From positions 124,001 through 188,000 of the forward strand of contig NZ_NWUO01000003.1 of the NCBI RefSeq assembly GCF_002895925.1: a DNA stretch of 64,000 bases. The letters run 5' to 3'. This DNA comes from Mixta theicola (lineage in GTDB: Bacteria > Pseudomonadota > Gammaproteobacteria > Enterobacterales > Enterobacteriaceae). The notes beneath the pieces were generated by a model. It was not told the DNA's origin. It saw only the letters and a list, made by a program, of their open reading frames with translations, and searched no databases. This document shows, piece by piece, positions 38,017-48,666 of this stretch; the stretch's first letter is position 1; every line of letters starts with the position of its first letter. Position numbers and translations under genes: made by a program.

Positions 38017-38572
38017 AGAAACCGAAGCCGTAACCACTATCGATCTGCTGGTACGCGGCGGGATTAGCGTCACCACCGCCAGCGTTAACGGCGACGGCAA
38101 CCGCGAAATTGTTTGTTCGCGCGGCGTCCGGCTGCTGGCGGATACGCCACTGGTCGAGGTTGCGGACAATGACTTTGCAGCTATCGTGCTGCCGGGCGGG
38201 CTGAAAGGCGCGGAAGCCTTTCGCGATAGCCCGCTGCTGGTGGAAACGGTGCGGCAGTTTCATCTTTCCGGACGCCTTGTTGCCGCTATTTGCGCAGCGG
38301 CCGGTACGGTGCTGGTGCCGCACGATCTGTTTCCGCTGGGAAATATGACCGGTTTTCCCGGACTAAAAGAGACCATTCCGGCGGAAAAATGGGTAGAAAA
38401 ACGGGTGGTTTGGGATCCCAGGGTTAATTTACTGACCAGTCAGGGACCGGGCACGGCGATAGATTTTGCGCTGAAGCTTATCGATCTGCTGGTGGGAAAA
38501 GAGAAAGCGCGAGAAGTCGGAGAACAGCTGGTGCTGGCAGCGGGCATTTACGATTACCGCGACCCGTTTTAA
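37970..38572 (+). CDS. yajL: YajL, DJ-1/PfpI superfamily redox-sensitive chaperone or deglycase
   Basis: The 200-residue cytosolic protein has nucleophile Cys in the elbow [10 protein letters not shown] (about residue 106-110) and the conserved Glu in [15 protein letters not shown]. coli YajL protects against oxidative and carbonyl stress; the deglycase activity reported for the family is debated. The ATG at 37970 lies inside panE after AAGGAACAAGATT, giving a 47-base overlap. Its C-terminal end DYRDPF is slightly longer than in E. coli. A convergent terminator separates it from thiI. Confidence 0.94.
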   Translation: MNANVSVLVCLAHGTEETEAVTTIDLLVRGGISVTTASVNGDGNREIVCSRGVRLLADTPLVEVADNDFAAIVLPGGLKGAEAFRDSPLLVETVRQFHLSGRLVAAICAAAGTVLVPHDLFPLGNMTGFPGLKETIPAEKWVEKRVVWDPRVNLLTSQGPGTAIDFALKLIDLLVGKEKAREVGEQLVLAAGIYDYRDPF

Positions 38573-38577
38573 GCTTT

Positions 38578-38605
38578 AACAGGCCAGCCGGGCGGCTGGC
38601 CTGTT
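38578..38605. terminator. Bidirectional terminator between yajL and thiI
   Basis: A 12-bp perfect stem (AACAGGCCAGCC / GGCTGGCCTGTT) with GGGC loop lies between convergent genes. T-runs are short on both sides. Confidence 0.8.
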
Positions 38606-38612
38606 TACACGA

Positions 38613-40061
38613 TTAAGGACGATAGACCTTAACGTTTTTAAATCCCTGCTCACAGAGATAGAGCGCCTGCAAACGGCTCATCACGCCGCGATCGCAATAC
38701 AGCAGCCAGGTTTTGCTCTGGTCGAGATCGCCAAACTGCGTGGCAAGTTTGAAAAACGGCAGCGATGTTATCTCAATCCCTTCCACCTTCAACGGTTTAG
38801 ACTCCTGCTCGTCCAGCGAGCGGATATCCAGCAGCGCATCGTTAGCGGAGAAAGAGGCGACGGTTTCAACTTCAGCGACCTCCTCTTCAGCCTGTTCCGC
38901 GATGGTACGAATATCCACATTCGTCGCTTCCTGCACCACCCGATCCAGCACGGCGAAATCGAAATTACCCTCTTCCGCTTCGATCTTGCTCTTCACCGCT
39001 TTTACCGTCGGGCTTTTCGAGATCACCCCGCAATATTCCGGCATGGTACGGGCAAAATCTTCCGTGCCGAGCTGTCGCGCAAGATTGATAATATGTTCTT
39101 TATCATGCGAAATCAGCGGACGCAGAATCAGCGTATCGGAGGCGTTATCAATCAGGCGCAGGTTGGTTAGCGTCTGGCTGGATACCTGGCCCAGCGCTTC
39201 ACCGGTCACCAGCGCCTGAACGCCGTAGCGCTCGGCGATTTGGGAAGCAGCACGCACCATCATGCGCTTCAGCACCACGCCCATCTGACCGTCATCCACT
39301 TTTTCCAGAATCTCTGCCACGACCGGCTCGAAGTTGATAGCCACAAAGCGCACGCGATGCGAGCGACCAAAACGATGCCACAAATAGTGCGCGACCTGAC
39401 GAACGCCAATTTCATGCGCTGCGCCGCCAAGGTTAAAGAAGCAATAATGTACGCGACAGCCGCGACGCAACAGCATATAGCTGGAAACGCCGGAATCGAA
39501 GCCGCCTGAAATCAGCGACAGCACATCTTCCTGCGTACCGATAGGGAAACCGCCCAGGCCTTCATAGCGTCCGGTAACCAGCAGCAGGCGATCGTTTTCA
39601 ATCTCCAGATTGACCGTTACCTGCGGATGCGAAAGTTTTACCTGCGCGCTGGCGATATGCTGATTCAGCCCGCCGCCGACGTAACGCTCTACGTCCTGCG
39701 AGCTAAACGGATGCTGTCCACGACGCTTAACGCGTACGCAGAAGGTTTTCCCTTCCAGGCGCTCATGGTTAACGGCTAACGTCTGCTCGAAAATATCATG
39801 CATATCGGTCCAGGTCCGATCCTCGACCGCCAGCACATGATGGATACCAGGGATCCGCGTTAGCTCATCAACATACATTGCACGCAGGCTCTCATTTTTG
39901 GAGCGCACTTCAATATGATCCCAGTGACGTACCACCGCCAGGGTTTCATCAAGATCCTTCAACACGTTACGAATGTTACTCGTAAGGATTTTGATAAAGC
40001 GCAAGCGCACCGACTGACTCTTGATGGTGATTTCGGGAAATAATTTAATGATAAACTTCAT
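38613..40061 (-). CDS. thiI: ThiI, tRNA 4-thiouridine synthase and thiamine sulfur carrier
   Basis: The 482-residue enzyme makes s4U8 in tRNA and supplies sulfur for the thiazole of thiamine. Domains in order: N-terminal ferredoxin-like and THUMP (about residues 1-165), PP-loop ATP pyrophosphatase with [13 protein letters not shown] (about 182-194), and C-terminal rhodanese domain. Both reaction cysteines are visible: [12 protein letters not shown] (Cys344 type) and [11 protein letters not shown] (Cys456 type), so the long, thiamine-competent form is present. It is divergent from xseB over 231 bases. Confidence 0.97.
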   Translation of the reverse strand: MKFIIKLFPEITIKSQSVRLRFIKILTSNIRNVLKDLDETLAVVRHWDHIEVRSKNESLRAMYVDELTRIPGIHHVLAVEDRTWTDMHDIFEQTLAVNHERLEGKTFCVRVKRRGQHPFSSQDVERYVGGGLNQHIASAQVKLSHPQVTVNLEIENDRLLLVTGRYEGLGGFPIGTQEDVLSLISGGFDSGVSSYMLLRRGCRVHYCFFNLGGAAHEIGVRQVAHYLWHRFGRSHRVRFVAINFEPVVAEILEKVDDGQMGVVLKRMMVRAASQIAERYGVQALVTGEALGQVSSQTLTNLRLIDNASDTLILRPLISHDKEHIINLARQLGTEDFARTMPEYCGVISKSPTVKAVKSKIEAEEGNFDFAVLDRVVQEATNVDIRTIAEQAEEEVAEVETVASFSANDALLDIRSLDEQESKPLKVEGIEITSLPFFKLATQFGDLDQSKTWLLYCDRGVMSRLQALYLCEQGFKNVKVYRP

Positions 40062-40292
40062 GGCAGCACAGCTCTGAGATAATTAAATGCTAAAAACAGC
40101 GGCACTTAACTGATAAAATCAATGAATTGCAAAGTAACCTGCGTCCTTTGCTTCCGAGGCGCGGCAGTATATCACTTTTGTCTTTGAGCTGCCTGTTTTA
40201 CCGTCATGCTCTATCATTATTTTGCTAATCATTTCGAGTCGGCTACCATGTCCGCTTGCTATAGATAAAAAACCTGTGAGCCAATAATCACT

Positions 40293-40535
40293 ATGCCAAA
40301 AAAAGCCGAACAGCCCATCAGTTTTGAAACTTCCCTGCAGCAGTTGGAACAGATAGTTACCCGTCTGGAAAGCGGCGATCTGCCGCTGGAAGAGGCGCTG
40401 AATGAGTTTGAGCGCGGCGTACAGCTGGCAAAAGTTGGGCAGAAAACCCTGCAGCAGGCGGAACAGCGCGTCCAAATCCTGCTTAACGATGATAAAGATG
40501 CTGCCCTGACGCCTTTTACGCCGGATGCTGAATAA
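40293..40535 (+). CDS. xseB: XseB, exodeoxyribonuclease VII small subunit
   Basis: The 80-residue helical subunit of exonuclease VII associates in several copies with XseA to degrade single-stranded DNA. The family signature [20 protein letters not shown] is followed by [19 protein letters not shown]. Its stop overlaps the ispA start by one base (TAATG). First gene of the xseB-ispA-dxs-yajO cluster, the conserved enterobacterial order. Confidence 0.96.
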   Translation: MPKKAEQPISFETSLQQLEQIVTRLESGDLPLEEALNEFERGVQLAKVGQKTLQQAEQRVQILLNDDKDAALTPFTPDAE

Positions 40536-41434
40536 TGGATTTTGCTGAATTGCTTGCCCACTATCATCAGCGGGTGAACCTTGCGCTGTCGCGCTTTATC
40601 GCTCCCCTGCCCTTTCAGAGTTCTCCTCTGGTTAATGCCATGCAATATGGGGCATTATTAGGCGGTAAACGGCTGCGTCCATTTTTGGTATATGTCGTCG
40701 GCGATATGCTGCAGGCCGACGCTGACAGCCTGGACGCGCCCGCCGCCGCCGTTGAATGCATCCACGCCTACTCGCTGATTCATGACGATCTTCCCGCCAT
40801 GGATGACGATAGCCTGCGCCGTGGACAGCCAACCTGCCATATTAAATTTGGCGAGGACACCGCCATTCTGGCGGGCGATGCGCTGCAAACGCTGGCCTTT
40901 TCCATTCTTGCCGATGCGCCGATGCACGGCGTTCAGCCGCAGGACCGCATCGCCATGATTTCTGAGCTGGCGCAGGCCAGCGGCGTGGCCGGCATGTGCG
41001 GCGGACAGGCGTTGGATCTGGCGGCGGAAGGCCAGCGGATCGACTTAGCGGCGCTGGAAAAAATTCATCGTCATAAAACCGGTGCGCTGATGCGTGCCGC
41101 CGTGCGTCTTGGCGCATTGAGCGCAGGCGAACGTGGGCGCGCAGCTCTGCCGCTTCTCGATCGTTATGCCAATGCGATCGGGCTCGCCTTTCAGGTTCAG
41201 GATGACATTCTGGATGTAGTGGGCGATACCGCGGTAACGGGAAAACAGCAGGGAGCCGATCAGCAGCTTGGCAAAAGCACCTACCCGGCCCTGATGGGAC
41301 TGGACGATGCCCGCCAGAAAGCGCAGGACCTGTATCAGGAAGCGCTCGGCGCGCTGGATCAGTTGGCCGCACTTTCTCTGGACACCTCCGCCTTACATGC
41401 GCTGGCAGGCTTCATAATCGAACGCGATAAATAA
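40535..41434 (+). CDS. ispA: IspA, farnesyl diphosphate synthase
   Basis: The 299-residue trans-prenyltransferase condenses DMAPP/GPP with IPP to give farnesyl diphosphate, the precursor of heme O, quinones and undecaprenyl phosphate. The first Asp-rich motif is [10 protein letters not shown] (about residues 83-92); the second is [13 protein letters not shown]. The KRLRP segment that binds IPP is at about residue 45. Translation is coupled to xseB by TAATG; dxs follows 19 bases later. Confidence 0.97.
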   Translation: MDFAELLAHYHQRVNLALSRFIAPLPFQSSPLVNAMQYGALLGGKRLRPFLVYVVGDMLQADADSLDAPAAAVECIHAYSLIHDDLPAMDDDSLRRGQPTCHIKFGEDTAILAGDALQTLAFSILADAPMHGVQPQDRIAMISELAQASGVAGMCGGQALDLAAEGQRIDLAALEKIHRHKTGALMRAAVRLGALSAGERGRAALPLLDRYANAIGLAFQVQDDILDVVGDTAVTGKQQGADQQLGKSTYPALMGLDDARQKAQDLYQEALGALDQLAALSLDTSALHALAGFIIERDK

Positions 41435-41453
41435 CTTCCACAATGAGTCTCTG

Positions 41454-43319
41454 ATGAGTTTTGATACTGCAAAATACCCGACGCTGGCGCTTGCCGATAC
41501 CGTGCAAGAACTGCGTAAACTGCCGAAAGAGAAGCTGCCGACACTGTGCGATGAGCTACGTCAGTACCTGTTGGATAGCGTAAGTCGCTCCAGCGGCCAT
41601 TTTGCTTCGGGCCTCGGGGTGGTTGAGCTGACCGTCGCGCTTCACTACGTCTATAACACGCCGTTCGATCATCTGGTGTGGGACGTCGGCCATCAGGCCT
41701 ACCCGCATAAAATTCTGACCGGACGCCGCGACCGCATCGGCACGATCCGTCAAAAAAATGGCCTGCATCCTTTTCCCTGGCGGGCGGAAAGCGAATATGA
41801 CGTGCTGAACGTTGGCCACTCCTCCACCTCGATCAGCGCCGGTCTTGGTATGGCGGTGGCCGCAGGCAAAGAGGATCTGGGCCGACGTACCGCCTGTATT
41901 ATCGGCGACGGCGCGATTACCGCCGGGATGGCCTTTGAAGCGATGAACCACGCGGGCGATATTAAAGCGGACCTGCTGGTCATTCTGAACGATAACGAAA
42001 TGTCGATCTCAGAAAACGTCGGCGCGCTCAACAATCGCCTGGCGCAAATCCTCTCCGGTAAAACCTATGCGCGCCTGCGCGAAGGCGGCAAAAAGGTGCT
42101 GACCGGCCTGCCGCCGATTAAAGAGCTGGTCAGACGTACCGAAGAACATCTGAAAGGCATGGTAGTGCCGGGAACGCTGTTTGAGGAGCTGGGCTTCAAC
42201 TATATCGGCCCGGTAGATGGCCACGATGTGCTGACGCTGGTGCAGACGCTCAGTAATATGCGCGATCTGAAAGGTCCGCAGTTCCTGCATATCATGACTA
42301 AAAAAGGCAAAGGCTATGCGCCGGCGGAGAACGACCCTATCGCCTGGCACGCCGTGCCTAAATTCGATCCGGCCAGCGGCGCGCTGCCCAAAAGTTCGGG
42401 CGGGCTCCCTACTTACTCCACGATTTTCGGCGACTGGCTGTGCGAGACCGCGGCAGACGACGATAAGCTGATGGCGATTACGCCAGCGATGCGTGAAGGG
42501 TCCGGTATGGTGGGCTTTTCGCGTCAGTATCCGCGCCAGTATTTCGACGTGGCGATTGCCGAGCAGCATGCGGTTACCTTTGCCGCCGGGCTGGCTATCG
42601 GCGGCTATAAGCCGGTGGTGGCGATCTATTCCACCTTCCTGCAGCGCGCTTACGATCAGCTGATTCATGACGTTGCGATTCAGCAGCTGCCGGTGCTGTT
42701 CGCTATCGATCGCGGCGGCATCGTCGGCGCGGATGGACAAACGCATCAGGGCGCTTTCGATCTGGCTTTTCTGCGTACTATTCCTGGCATGGTCATCATG
42801 ACACCCAGCGATGAGAACGAATGCCGTCAGATGCTCTATACCGGCTATCATTATCAGGCCGGGCCAAGCGCGGTGCGTTATCCGCGCGGCACCGGTACCG
42901 GCGCGCCCATGCAGCCGCTGGCATCGCTGCCGCTGGGGAAAGGCGTGGTCAAACGCCGCGGCGAAAAGCTGGCTATTCTCAACTTCGGTACTCTGCTGCC
43001 GGAAGCGCAGGCGGCAGCCGAAGCGCTGAACGCCACGCTGGCGGATATGCGTTTCGTGAAACCGTTGGATGAAGCGCTGGTACTGGAGCTGGCGGCCAGC
43101 CATGAATCGCTGGTTACGCTGGAGGAAGGTGCGATCAAAGGCGGTGCCGGCAGCGGCGTTAATGAACTGCTGATGGCGAAGCGTGTTGCGGTTCCGGTAT
43201 TAAATATCGGCCTGCCGGATGAGTTTATTCCGCAGGGCACGCAGGATGAAATCCGCCACGACTATCAGCTTAATGCAGAAGGCATTCAGCAGCAGATCGC
43301 CGGCTGGCTGGCACAGTAA
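41454..43319 (+). CDS. dxs: Dxs, 1-deoxy-D-xylulose-5-phosphate synthase
   Basis: This thiamine diphosphate enzyme condenses pyruvate and glyceraldehyde 3-phosphate, the first step of the MEP isoprenoid pathway. It has 621 residues. The ThDP/Mg motif [18 protein letters not shown]...NDNEM is visible at about residues 150-180. A conserved His lies in [12 protein letters not shown], and the cofactor-activating Glu in [17 protein letters not shown]. ThDP needs the thiazole made with ThiI and the phosphorylation by ThiL, both encoded nearby. Confidence 0.98.
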   Translation: MSFDTAKYPTLALADTVQELRKLPKEKLPTLCDELRQYLLDSVSRSSGHFASGLGVVELTVALHYVYNTPFDHLVWDVGHQAYPHKILTGRRDRIGTIRQKNGLHPFPWRAESEYDVLNVGHSSTSISAGLGMAVAAGKEDLGRRTACIIGDGAITAGMAFEAMNHAGDIKADLLVILNDNEMSISENVGALNNRLAQILSGKTYARLREGGKKVLTGLPPIKELVRRTEEHLKGMVVPGTLFEELGFNYIGPVDGHDVLTLVQTLSNMRDLKGPQFLHIMTKKGKGYAPAENDPIAWHAVPKFDPASGALPKSSGGLPTYSTIFGDWLCETAADDDKLMAITPAMREGSGMVGFSRQYPRQYFDVAIAEQHAVTFAAGLAIGGYKPVVAIYSTFLQRAYDQLIHDVAIQQLPVLFAIDRGGIVGADGQTHQGAFDLAFLRTIPGMVIMTPSDENECRQMLYTGYHYQAGPSAVRYPRGTGTGAPMQPLASLPLGKGVVKRRGEKLAILNFGTLLPEAQAAAEALNATLADMRFVKPLDEALVLELAASHESLVTLEEGAIKGGAGSGVNELLMAKRVAVPVLNIGLPDEFIPQGTQDEIRHDYQLNAEGIQQQIAGWLAQ

Positions 43320-43402
43320 CGGGTCGCTCCGTGAAACGCCGTTTACCTGCTACGCTTGGAATAATCCGCTGTTAAATCGTTTCCCTGGCCGCTGGAGCTT
43401 TT

Positions 43403-44377
43403 ATGAAAACTATTCAACTGGGCAGCACCGATCTGCAGGTTTCCCGCCTGTGCCTTGGCTGCATGACATTTGGCGAGCCCGATCGCGGCACGCATGCCTG
43501 GACCCTGCCTGAAGCAAGCAGCCGTCCCTTGATTAAGCAGGCGCTGGAGGCGGGAATTAATTTTTTCGATACCGCCAACAGCTATTCCGACGGCAGCAGC
43601 GAAGAAATTGTCGGGCGAGCGCTGCGCGACTATGCACGCCGCGATGAGGTTGTGGTCGCGACTAAAGTTTATAACCAGATGAGTAATCTCCCGCGCGGGC
43701 TGTCACGTAAGAATATTATGCAATCCATTGACGACAGCCTGACGCGCCTTGGCATGGACTATGTCGATTTGCTGCAGATCCACCGCTGGGATTATGAGAC
43801 CCCGCTGGAAGAGACGCTGGAGGCGCTGCACGATGTGGTGCAGGCGGGCAAGGCGCGTTATATCGGCGCATCATCCATGTACGCATGGCAATTTGCCAAA
43901 GCGCTGTATACGGCCGACTTACACGGCTGGACGCGCTTTGTCAGCATGCAGGATCAGTACAATTTGATCCAACGAGAAGAGGAACGTGAAATGCATCCGC
44001 TGTGCCTGGCGGAAAATATTGCCGTTCTGACCTGGAGCCCGCTGGCGCGTGGTCGCCTTTCGCGTCTCTGGGGAGAAAGCACGGCGCGATCGGTATCGGA
44101 TGAGTTTGGCAAAACGCTGTATGCCAGCAACGAAGAGAATGACGCGGCGATAGCCCGACGGGTAGAAAGTCTGGCCGCAGAGAAAGGGGTCAGCCGGGCG
44201 CAGATCGCGCTGGCGTGGCAGTTAACTAAACCAGCGGTAACCGCGCCGATTATCGGCTCTTCACGCGCTGAGCAGCTGGCGGATTTGGTTAAGGCGGTAG
44301 AGCTTACCCTGACGCCAGCAGAGGTTGCGGAGCTGGAAACGGTATATCAGCCGCATCCGGTGGTCGGCTTTCAGTAA
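43403..44377 (+). CDS. yajO: YajO, aldo-keto reductase
   Basis: The 324-residue NADPH-dependent (beta/alpha)8 enzyme; in E. coli YajO has been linked to formation of 1-deoxyxylulose and thiamine supply, which would fit its place next to dxs. The catalytic tetrad is readable: Asp and Tyr in FFDTANSYSDGSSEE, Lys in VVVATKVYN, His in LLQIHRWDYETP. The C-terminal cofactor motif is PIIGSSRAEQL. Start follows CTGGAGCTTTT, 84 bases after dxs. Confidence 0.95.
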   Translation: MKTIQLGSTDLQVSRLCLGCMTFGEPDRGTHAWTLPEASSRPLIKQALEAGINFFDTANSYSDGSSEEIVGRALRDYARRDEVVVATKVYNQMSNLPRGLSRKNIMQSIDDSLTRLGMDYVDLLQIHRWDYETPLEETLEALHDVVQAGKARYIGASSMYAWQFAKALYTADLHGWTRFVSMQDQYNLIQREEEREMHPLCLAENIAVLTWSPLARGRLSRLWGESTARSVSDEFGKTLYASNEENDAAIARRVESLAAEKGVSRAQIALAWQLTKPAVTAPIIGSSRAEQLADLVKAVELTLTPAEVAELETVYQPHPVVGFQ

Positions 44378-44383
44378 TCGGCC

Positions 44384-44407
44384 CTGCGGCGAAACCTTTC
44401 GCCGCAG
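44384..44407. terminator. Hairpin between convergent yajO and pgpA
   Basis: CTGCGGCGAAA / TTTCGCCGCAG pair almost without a loop. No T-run follows, so this is a possible weak terminator. Confidence 0.5.
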
Positions 44408-44418
44408 ACGTTGACTTA

Positions 44419-44916
44419 TCACAGCGGCCAGTGCTGCCCGGTAAACCACAGCAGCGCGGCGGAGATAATCCCGGCAATAACATCATCGACCATAATCCCC
44501 ATCCCGCCGTGCACGTTGCGATCGAACCAGCGGATCGGCCAGGGTTTCCACATATCCAGCACGCGGAAAATAACAAAACCGGCCAGCACCCATTGCCAGC
44601 TATTGGCCGGGATCGCCATCAGCGTAATCCACATACCGATAAATTCATCCCAGACGATACTGCCGTGGTCATGAACGCCCATATCTTTAGCGGTACGGTG
44701 ACAGAGATAAACGCCGATGCAGATGCCGAACATCACCAGCAGCGAATAAATATCCTGCGGCAAAAAGGTCATCAGCCACCAGAAAGGCAGCGATGCCAGC
44801 GATCCCATCGTGCCCGGCACCCACGGGAAAAGGCCGCTGCCGAAACCGGTAGCCAGCAGATGCCACGGATTGCTCAGACGCAGGCGGCTTTTCGCCAGAT
44901 CTTTATCGCGCGTCAA
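44419..44916 (-). CDS. pgpA: PgpA, phosphatidylglycerophosphatase A
   Basis: The 165-residue inner-membrane enzyme dephosphorylates phosphatidylglycerol phosphate. The N-terminal segment [31 protein letters not shown] (in outline) and the Asp/Glu motif [12 protein letters not shown] carry the family's catalytic residues; about four hydrophobic helices follow. Its start overlaps the thiL end by 14 bases, as in E. coli, so the two are co-translated. Confidence 0.96.
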   Translation of the reverse strand: MTRDKDLAKSRLRLSNPWHLLATGFGSGLFPWVPGTMGSLASLPFWWLMTFLPQDIYSLLVMFGICIGVYLCHRTAKDMGVHDHGSIVWDEFIGMWITLMAIPANSWQWVLAGFVIFRVLDMWKPWPIRWFDRNVHGGMGIMVDDVIAGIISAALLWFTGQHWPL

Positions 44917-45880
44917 AATGGTCGAATCCTTTCAGATTAAACGTGGTTGGCTTGCCGTCCTGCAGCAAAACCAGCCCTTCTGATTCCGGTGCCAGCTGGC
45001 CGATACAGGTATAGGGCACGCCCAGCTTACCCAGCGCCACATCCAGCGCGCCACGGTTGATCTCCGGCACGGTAAAGCAGAGCTCGTAATCCTCGCCGCC
45101 GCTTAATGCCCAGCGCAGCGCCTGTTCCGGTTCGAAATGAGCGCGCAGCACGGAAGATAACGGCAGAGCGTCGATATTCACCCGTGCGCCGCACTCGCTG
45201 GCCTTCAGGATATGACCCAAATCGGAAACCAGACCATCAGAAATATCAATGGCCGCACTGGCAAGATTACGCAGCGCCTGGCCCTGTAAAATACGCGGCA
45301 TTGGACGCAAATGGCGCTTAATCAACGCCTCGTGGACTGCGGGATCGGTAATGCGTACCCGATGCTGCAACAGCGCCAGGCCCGCGGCGCTGTCTCCCAG
45401 CGAGCCGGTAACGTAAATCCAGTCGCCCGGACGCGCGCCGCTGCGGCGTAAAGCCCGGCCGACCGGCACCAGGCCGTGAATACCCAGCGTCAGGCTGCGC
45501 GGCCCGCGCGTGGTATCGCCGCCGATCAGCTGCATATCGTAATAATCCAGCAGTTCAAACAGGCTGTCGCTGAACGCTTTCAGCCAGGCTTCATCAACGT
45601 TCGGCAGCGTCAGCGCCAGCGTCAGCCAGGCAGGATCGGCGCCCATCGCGGCGAGATCGCTCAGATTGACCGCCAGCGCCTTATAACCGAGATCGGCAGG
45701 ATGAATATCGCGCAGAAAGTGGATGCCTTCCACCAGCGTATCGGTACTGATGGCCAGGGTCTGCTTTTCCGGCACGTTCAGTAACGCGCAGTCGTCGCCA
45801 ATGCCCTTTTCCACATCGCGACGTGAGCTCGTCACGCGGTTAAAATAACGCGCGATCAGTTCAAATTCGCCACATGACAT
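44903..45880 (-). CDS. thiL: ThiL, thiamine-monophosphate kinase
   Basis: The 325-residue enzyme phosphorylates thiamine phosphate to thiamine diphosphate with ATP. The N-terminal glycine/aspartate motif GIGDDCALL and the magnesium-binding aspartates in [16 protein letters not shown] and GGDTTRGP are characteristic of the PurM/ThiL fold. Downstream pgpA overlaps it by 14 bases. Between nusB and thiL lies a hairpin with a T-run, so readthrough or a separate promoter must supply this gene. Confidence 0.96.
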   Translation of the reverse strand: MSCGEFELIARYFNRVTSSRRDVEKGIGDDCALLNVPEKQTLAISTDTLVEGIHFLRDIHPADLGYKALAVNLSDLAAMGADPAWLTLALTLPNVDEAWLKAFSDSLFELLDYYDMQLIGGDTTRGPRSLTLGIHGLVPVGRALRRSGARPGDWIYVTGSLGDSAAGLALLQHRVRITDPAVHEALIKRHLRPMPRILQGQALRNLASAAIDISDGLVSDLGHILKASECGARVNIDALPLSSVLRAHFEPEQALRWALSGGEDYELCFTVPEINRGALDVALGKLGVPYTCIGQLAPESEGLVLLQDGKPTTFNLKGFDHFDAR

Positions 45881-45906
45881 AATGAAATTCCGCTGAACCT
45901 GAATAG

Positions 45907-45930
45907 AAAAGGCCGGAAAGAATCCGGCCT
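45907..45930 (-). terminator. Intrinsic terminator or attenuator between nusB and thiL
   Basis: An AGGCCGG / CCGGCCT stem with a 7-base loop is followed by TTTTC on the minus strand, 8 bases after the nusB stop. It sits inside the nrdR-to-pgpA gene series, so it would lower thiL-pgpA expression. Confidence 0.75.
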
Positions 45931-45937
45931 CGATGGC

Positions 45938-46357
45938 TTATTTTTTGTTGGGGCGGATTTGCGGAGCGGCTTTATCCAGCACGCCGTTAACAAATTTATG
46001 GCTGTCTTCAGCGCCGAACACTTTCGCCAGCTCAATACCTTCGTTGATAGCCACTTTATAAGGCACATCGCTACGCTTGCTCAGTTCATACAGAGAAACG
46101 CGCAGAATGGCTTTTTCCACCTGGCCCAGCTCTTCCAGCTGACGCGACAGGTAAGGCTTCATCAAACCGTCAAGGTATGCGCTGTTGGTCGCAACGCCAG
46201 CCAGCAGCTCGCGGAAATAGTTGATGTCGACATCTTTGACATCCTGTTCCGCGAGAAACTGATATTCAATATCAGCAATGTCATTATTGGACAACTGCCA
46301 GGAGTAAAGCGCCTGGACAGCACACTCACGGGCGCGGCGACGAGCAGCAGGTTTCAC
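45938..46357 (-). CDS. nusB: NusB, transcription antitermination factor
   Basis: The 139-residue all-helical RNA-binding protein pairs with NusE (S10) at boxA sequences of rRNA operons. It begins [23 protein letters not shown], the Arg-rich RNA-binding helix of the family, and contains [28 protein letters not shown] and [11 protein letters not shown] (shortened here). It follows ribE by 19 bases on the same strand, the conserved ribE-nusB pair. Confidence 0.97.
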   Translation of the reverse strand: MKPAARRRARECAVQALYSWQLSNNDIADIEYQFLAEQDVKDVDINYFRELLAGVATNSAYLDGLMKPYLSRQLEELGQVEKAILRVSLYELSKRSDVPYKVAINEGIELAKVFGAEDSHKFVNGVLDKAAPQIRPNKK

Positions 46358-46376
46358 AAAAATCCCCTTACAAAAA

Positions 46377-46847
46377 TCAGGCTTTAATGGCTTGCAATAC
46401 GTTAATCATTTCGAGCGCGGTCAGTGCGGCTTCCGCACCTTTATTGCCCGCTTTGGTACCAGCGCGTTCAATAGCCTGCTCGATATTTTCAGTGGTCAGG
46501 ACGCCAAAGGCGACCGGGATTTCGCTATTCATAGCGACGCTGGCAAGGCCTGAGCTGGCCTCACCGGCAACATATTCGAAGTGCGCAGTGCCGCCACGGA
46601 TTACGGTGCCCAGGGCGATAACCGCATCGTGTTTTCCGACATTGGCAACGGCGCGTGCCGTTACAGGTAATTCATAGGCGCCCGGCACCCAGATAACGGT
46701 GATATTTTCTTCTTTCACCTGACCAATGCGCTTCAACGCATCGATCGCACCATCCAGCAGGCTGTCATTGATGAAGTTGTTGAAACGCGCAATGATAATT
46801 GCGACTTTCGCTTCCGGCGTAGCAACAGCAGCTTCGATAATTTTCAT
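46377..46847 (-). CDS. ribE: 6,7-dimethyl-8-ribityllumazine synthase (RibE/RibH)
   Basis: The enzyme condenses the RibD product with 3,4-dihydroxybutanone 4-phosphate to lumazine, the riboflavin precursor. E. coli calls it ribE, many databases ribH. The 156 residues have Phe in [15 protein letters not shown] stacking on substrate, the phosphate loop [12 protein letters not shown] with catalytic His, and C-terminal [15 protein letters not shown]. It assembles as a 60-subunit shell. It lies 89 bases downstream of ribD. Confidence 0.97.
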   Translation of the reverse strand: MKIIEAAVATPEAKVAIIIARFNNFINDSLLDGAIDALKRIGQVKEENITVIWVPGAYELPVTARAVANVGKHDAVIALGTVIRGGTAHFEYVAGEASSGLASVAMNSEIPVAFGVLTTENIEQAIERAGTKAGNKGAEAALTALEMINVLQAIKA

Positions 46848-46936
46848 AATTTTCCTTTCAGGGTTCTTATTGGCCCCGCAGGGGGGCGGATTCTACCACA
46901 CTCTTTCGCACTCTGCTTCCGCTTTTCCGCAGGGCG

Positions 46937-48043
46937 TTAAACCGGCCTGAGCGTCAGGCGAAGATCCGGGCCAACCTGACGCACATCACTGAAGCTGAAT
47001 AGCGGCGCGTCACGCAGCTGACTCAGGCCCGGCAAGGCGCACAGCCCACGGGCGCTATCGCCCAGTAGCTTAGGCGCAAGATAAACGATCAGTTCATCCA
47101 CCACGCCCGCTGCCAGCAGCGCTCCGGCCAGCTGCGCGCCCGCTTCGACCCACACCTGATTAATTTGCTGCTTACCCAGCAGCATCATCAGCGAGACCAG
47201 ATCGAGCCGGTTATCGCGCGCCGGAACCCGCAGCTGTTGTACCGTCTGCGGCCAGGCCTGCTGCTCATCCACCTGCAGGCGCGCCAGCCAGCTTTCGCCC
47301 GGCTGATGCAGCAAGCGATGCTGCGGCGTCACCCGGTTCTGGCTGTCAATAATCACTCGCACCGGCTGGCGTAAATTTTCCTGGGGATAGCAGGCCTGCG
47401 TGGCCGCGCCCAGCTCATCCCAGCGCACCGTCAGCGCCGGATCGTCAGCCAGCACGGTCGCGCTGCTGCTGAGGATGGCTGAACTTAGCGCGCGCAGGCG
47501 CTGCACATCGCGTCGCGCCTCAGGCGAGGTTATCCACTGGCTTTCGCCGCTGGCCATCGCCGTGCGGCCATCCAGCGACGCGCCCAGCTTTAACTGAACG
47601 AACGGAAAGCCGGTGCGCATCCGCTTTAAAAAACCGCGGTTCAGCGCTTCGGCTTCCGCCATCATGACGCCATGACTGACGGCGATGCCCGCCTGCTGCA
47701 GGCGATAAAGCCCGCGTCCGGCCACTTCAGGATTGGGATCCTGCATCGCTGCAACCACCCGACTTACGCCAGCGGCAATCAGCGCCTCGCAGCACGGCGG
47801 CGTACGACCGTAATGGCTACAGGGTTCTAAGGTGACGTAGGCGGTCGCGCCTTTTGCCCGATCGCCCGCCATGCGCAGCGCATGTACTTCCGCGTGCGGC
47901 TCACCGGCGCGCTGATGCCAGCCTTCGCCCACGATAACGCCATCGCGTACGATAACGCAGCCGACGTTGGGATTCGGCGTGGTGGTAAAACGACCGCGGC
48001 GCGCCAGTTCCAGCGCGCGCGCCATATACTCTTCATCGCGCAT
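46937..48043 (-). CDS. ribD: RibD, bifunctional riboflavin deaminase/reductase
   Basis: The 368-residue enzyme carries out steps 2 and 3 of riboflavin synthesis. The N-terminal zinc-dependent deaminase has HAEVHALRMAG and EPCSHYGRTPPCCEALI (zinc His and two Cys). The C-terminal NADPH reductase (about residues 147-365) shows LKLGASLDGRTAMASGESQWI and the motif WVEAGAQLAGALL. The N-terminal start MRDEEYMARALELARRG is 3 bases after the nrdR stop, so nrdR and ribD are coupled. Confidence 0.96.
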   Translation of the reverse strand: MRDEEYMARALELARRGRFTTTPNPNVGCVIVRDGVIVGEGWHQRAGEPHAEVHALRMAGDRAKGATAYVTLEPCSHYGRTPPCCEALIAAGVSRVVAAMQDPNPEVAGRGLYRLQQAGIAVSHGVMMAEAEALNRGFLKRMRTGFPFVQLKLGASLDGRTAMASGESQWITSPEARRDVQRLRALSSAILSSSATVLADDPALTVRWDELGAATQACYPQENLRQPVRVIIDSQNRVTPQHRLLHQPGESWLARLQVDEQQAWPQTVQQLRVPARDNRLDLVSLMMLLGKQQINQVWVEAGAQLAGALLAAGVVDELIVYLAPKLLGDSARGLCALPGLSQLRDAPLFSFSDVRQVGPDLRLTLRPV

Positions 48044-48046
48044 AGC

Positions 48047-48496
48047 TTAATCCTGTAAACGGGCGATCTCTTCGCCAAATTCACGAATATCTTCAAAGCT
48101 GCGATAGACGGAAGCGAAACGGATATAGGCCACCTTATCGAGCTTTTTCAGCTCATCCATCACCAGGTTGCCAATCATTTTGCTGGGGATTTCACGTTCG
48201 CCGGTAGCGCGCAGCTGGGTTTTGATATGGCTAATGGCATTTTCAACGGCATCAGAGCTGACCGGGCGCTTTTCCAGCGCTTTAACCATGCCGCTGCGCA
48301 GCTTATCCTCATTGAACGGCTCGCGAACATCGTTGCTTTTAATTACGCGCGGCATCACCAGTTCCGCCACTTCAAAAGTGGTAAAGCGCTCATGACAGTC
48401 CAGGCATTGACGGCGGCGGCGCACGGAAGCACCTTCGCCAACCAGACGGGAATCAATCACTTTGGTATCCACGGCGGAACAGAATGGGCAATGCAT
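48047..48496 (-). CDS. nrdR: NrdR, repressor of ribonucleotide reductase genes
   Basis: The 149-residue regulator has an N-terminal zinc ribbon (MHCPFC ... CLDCHERF, four cysteines) followed by an ATP-cone (about residues 49-139, [19 protein letters not shown]) that senses ATP and dATP. It represses nrd operons when dATP is high. First gene of the nrdR-ribD-ribE-nusB series on the minus strand and divergent from yajI. Confidence 0.97.
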   Translation of the reverse strand: MHCPFCSAVDTKVIDSRLVGEGASVRRRRQCLDCHERFTTFEVAELVMPRVIKSNDVREPFNEDKLRSGMVKALEKRPVSSDAVENAISHIKTQLRATGEREIPSKMIGNLVMDELKKLDKVAYIRFASVYRSFEDIREFGEEIARLQD

Positions 48497-48666
48497 GACA
48501 TATCCTGATTCTTCACGAAATTAAACCTTAGTGTACCCCGAAGCCCCTGACAACCAAAGCCTCGGCGGGCGGGCTGCGCATTTTTCTGTACGCCCCGCGC
48601 GCTTTTTCACTCTCCCGCGCGCTTTCACCTAAGCTTGTTAGTAAAAGCGTTAAAAGGAGAGCGAAG

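Noticed and set aside
42009-43103. A 364-codon open frame opposite dxs
   Set aside because: Shadow of the dxs codon pattern; composition and lack of start signals argue against coding.
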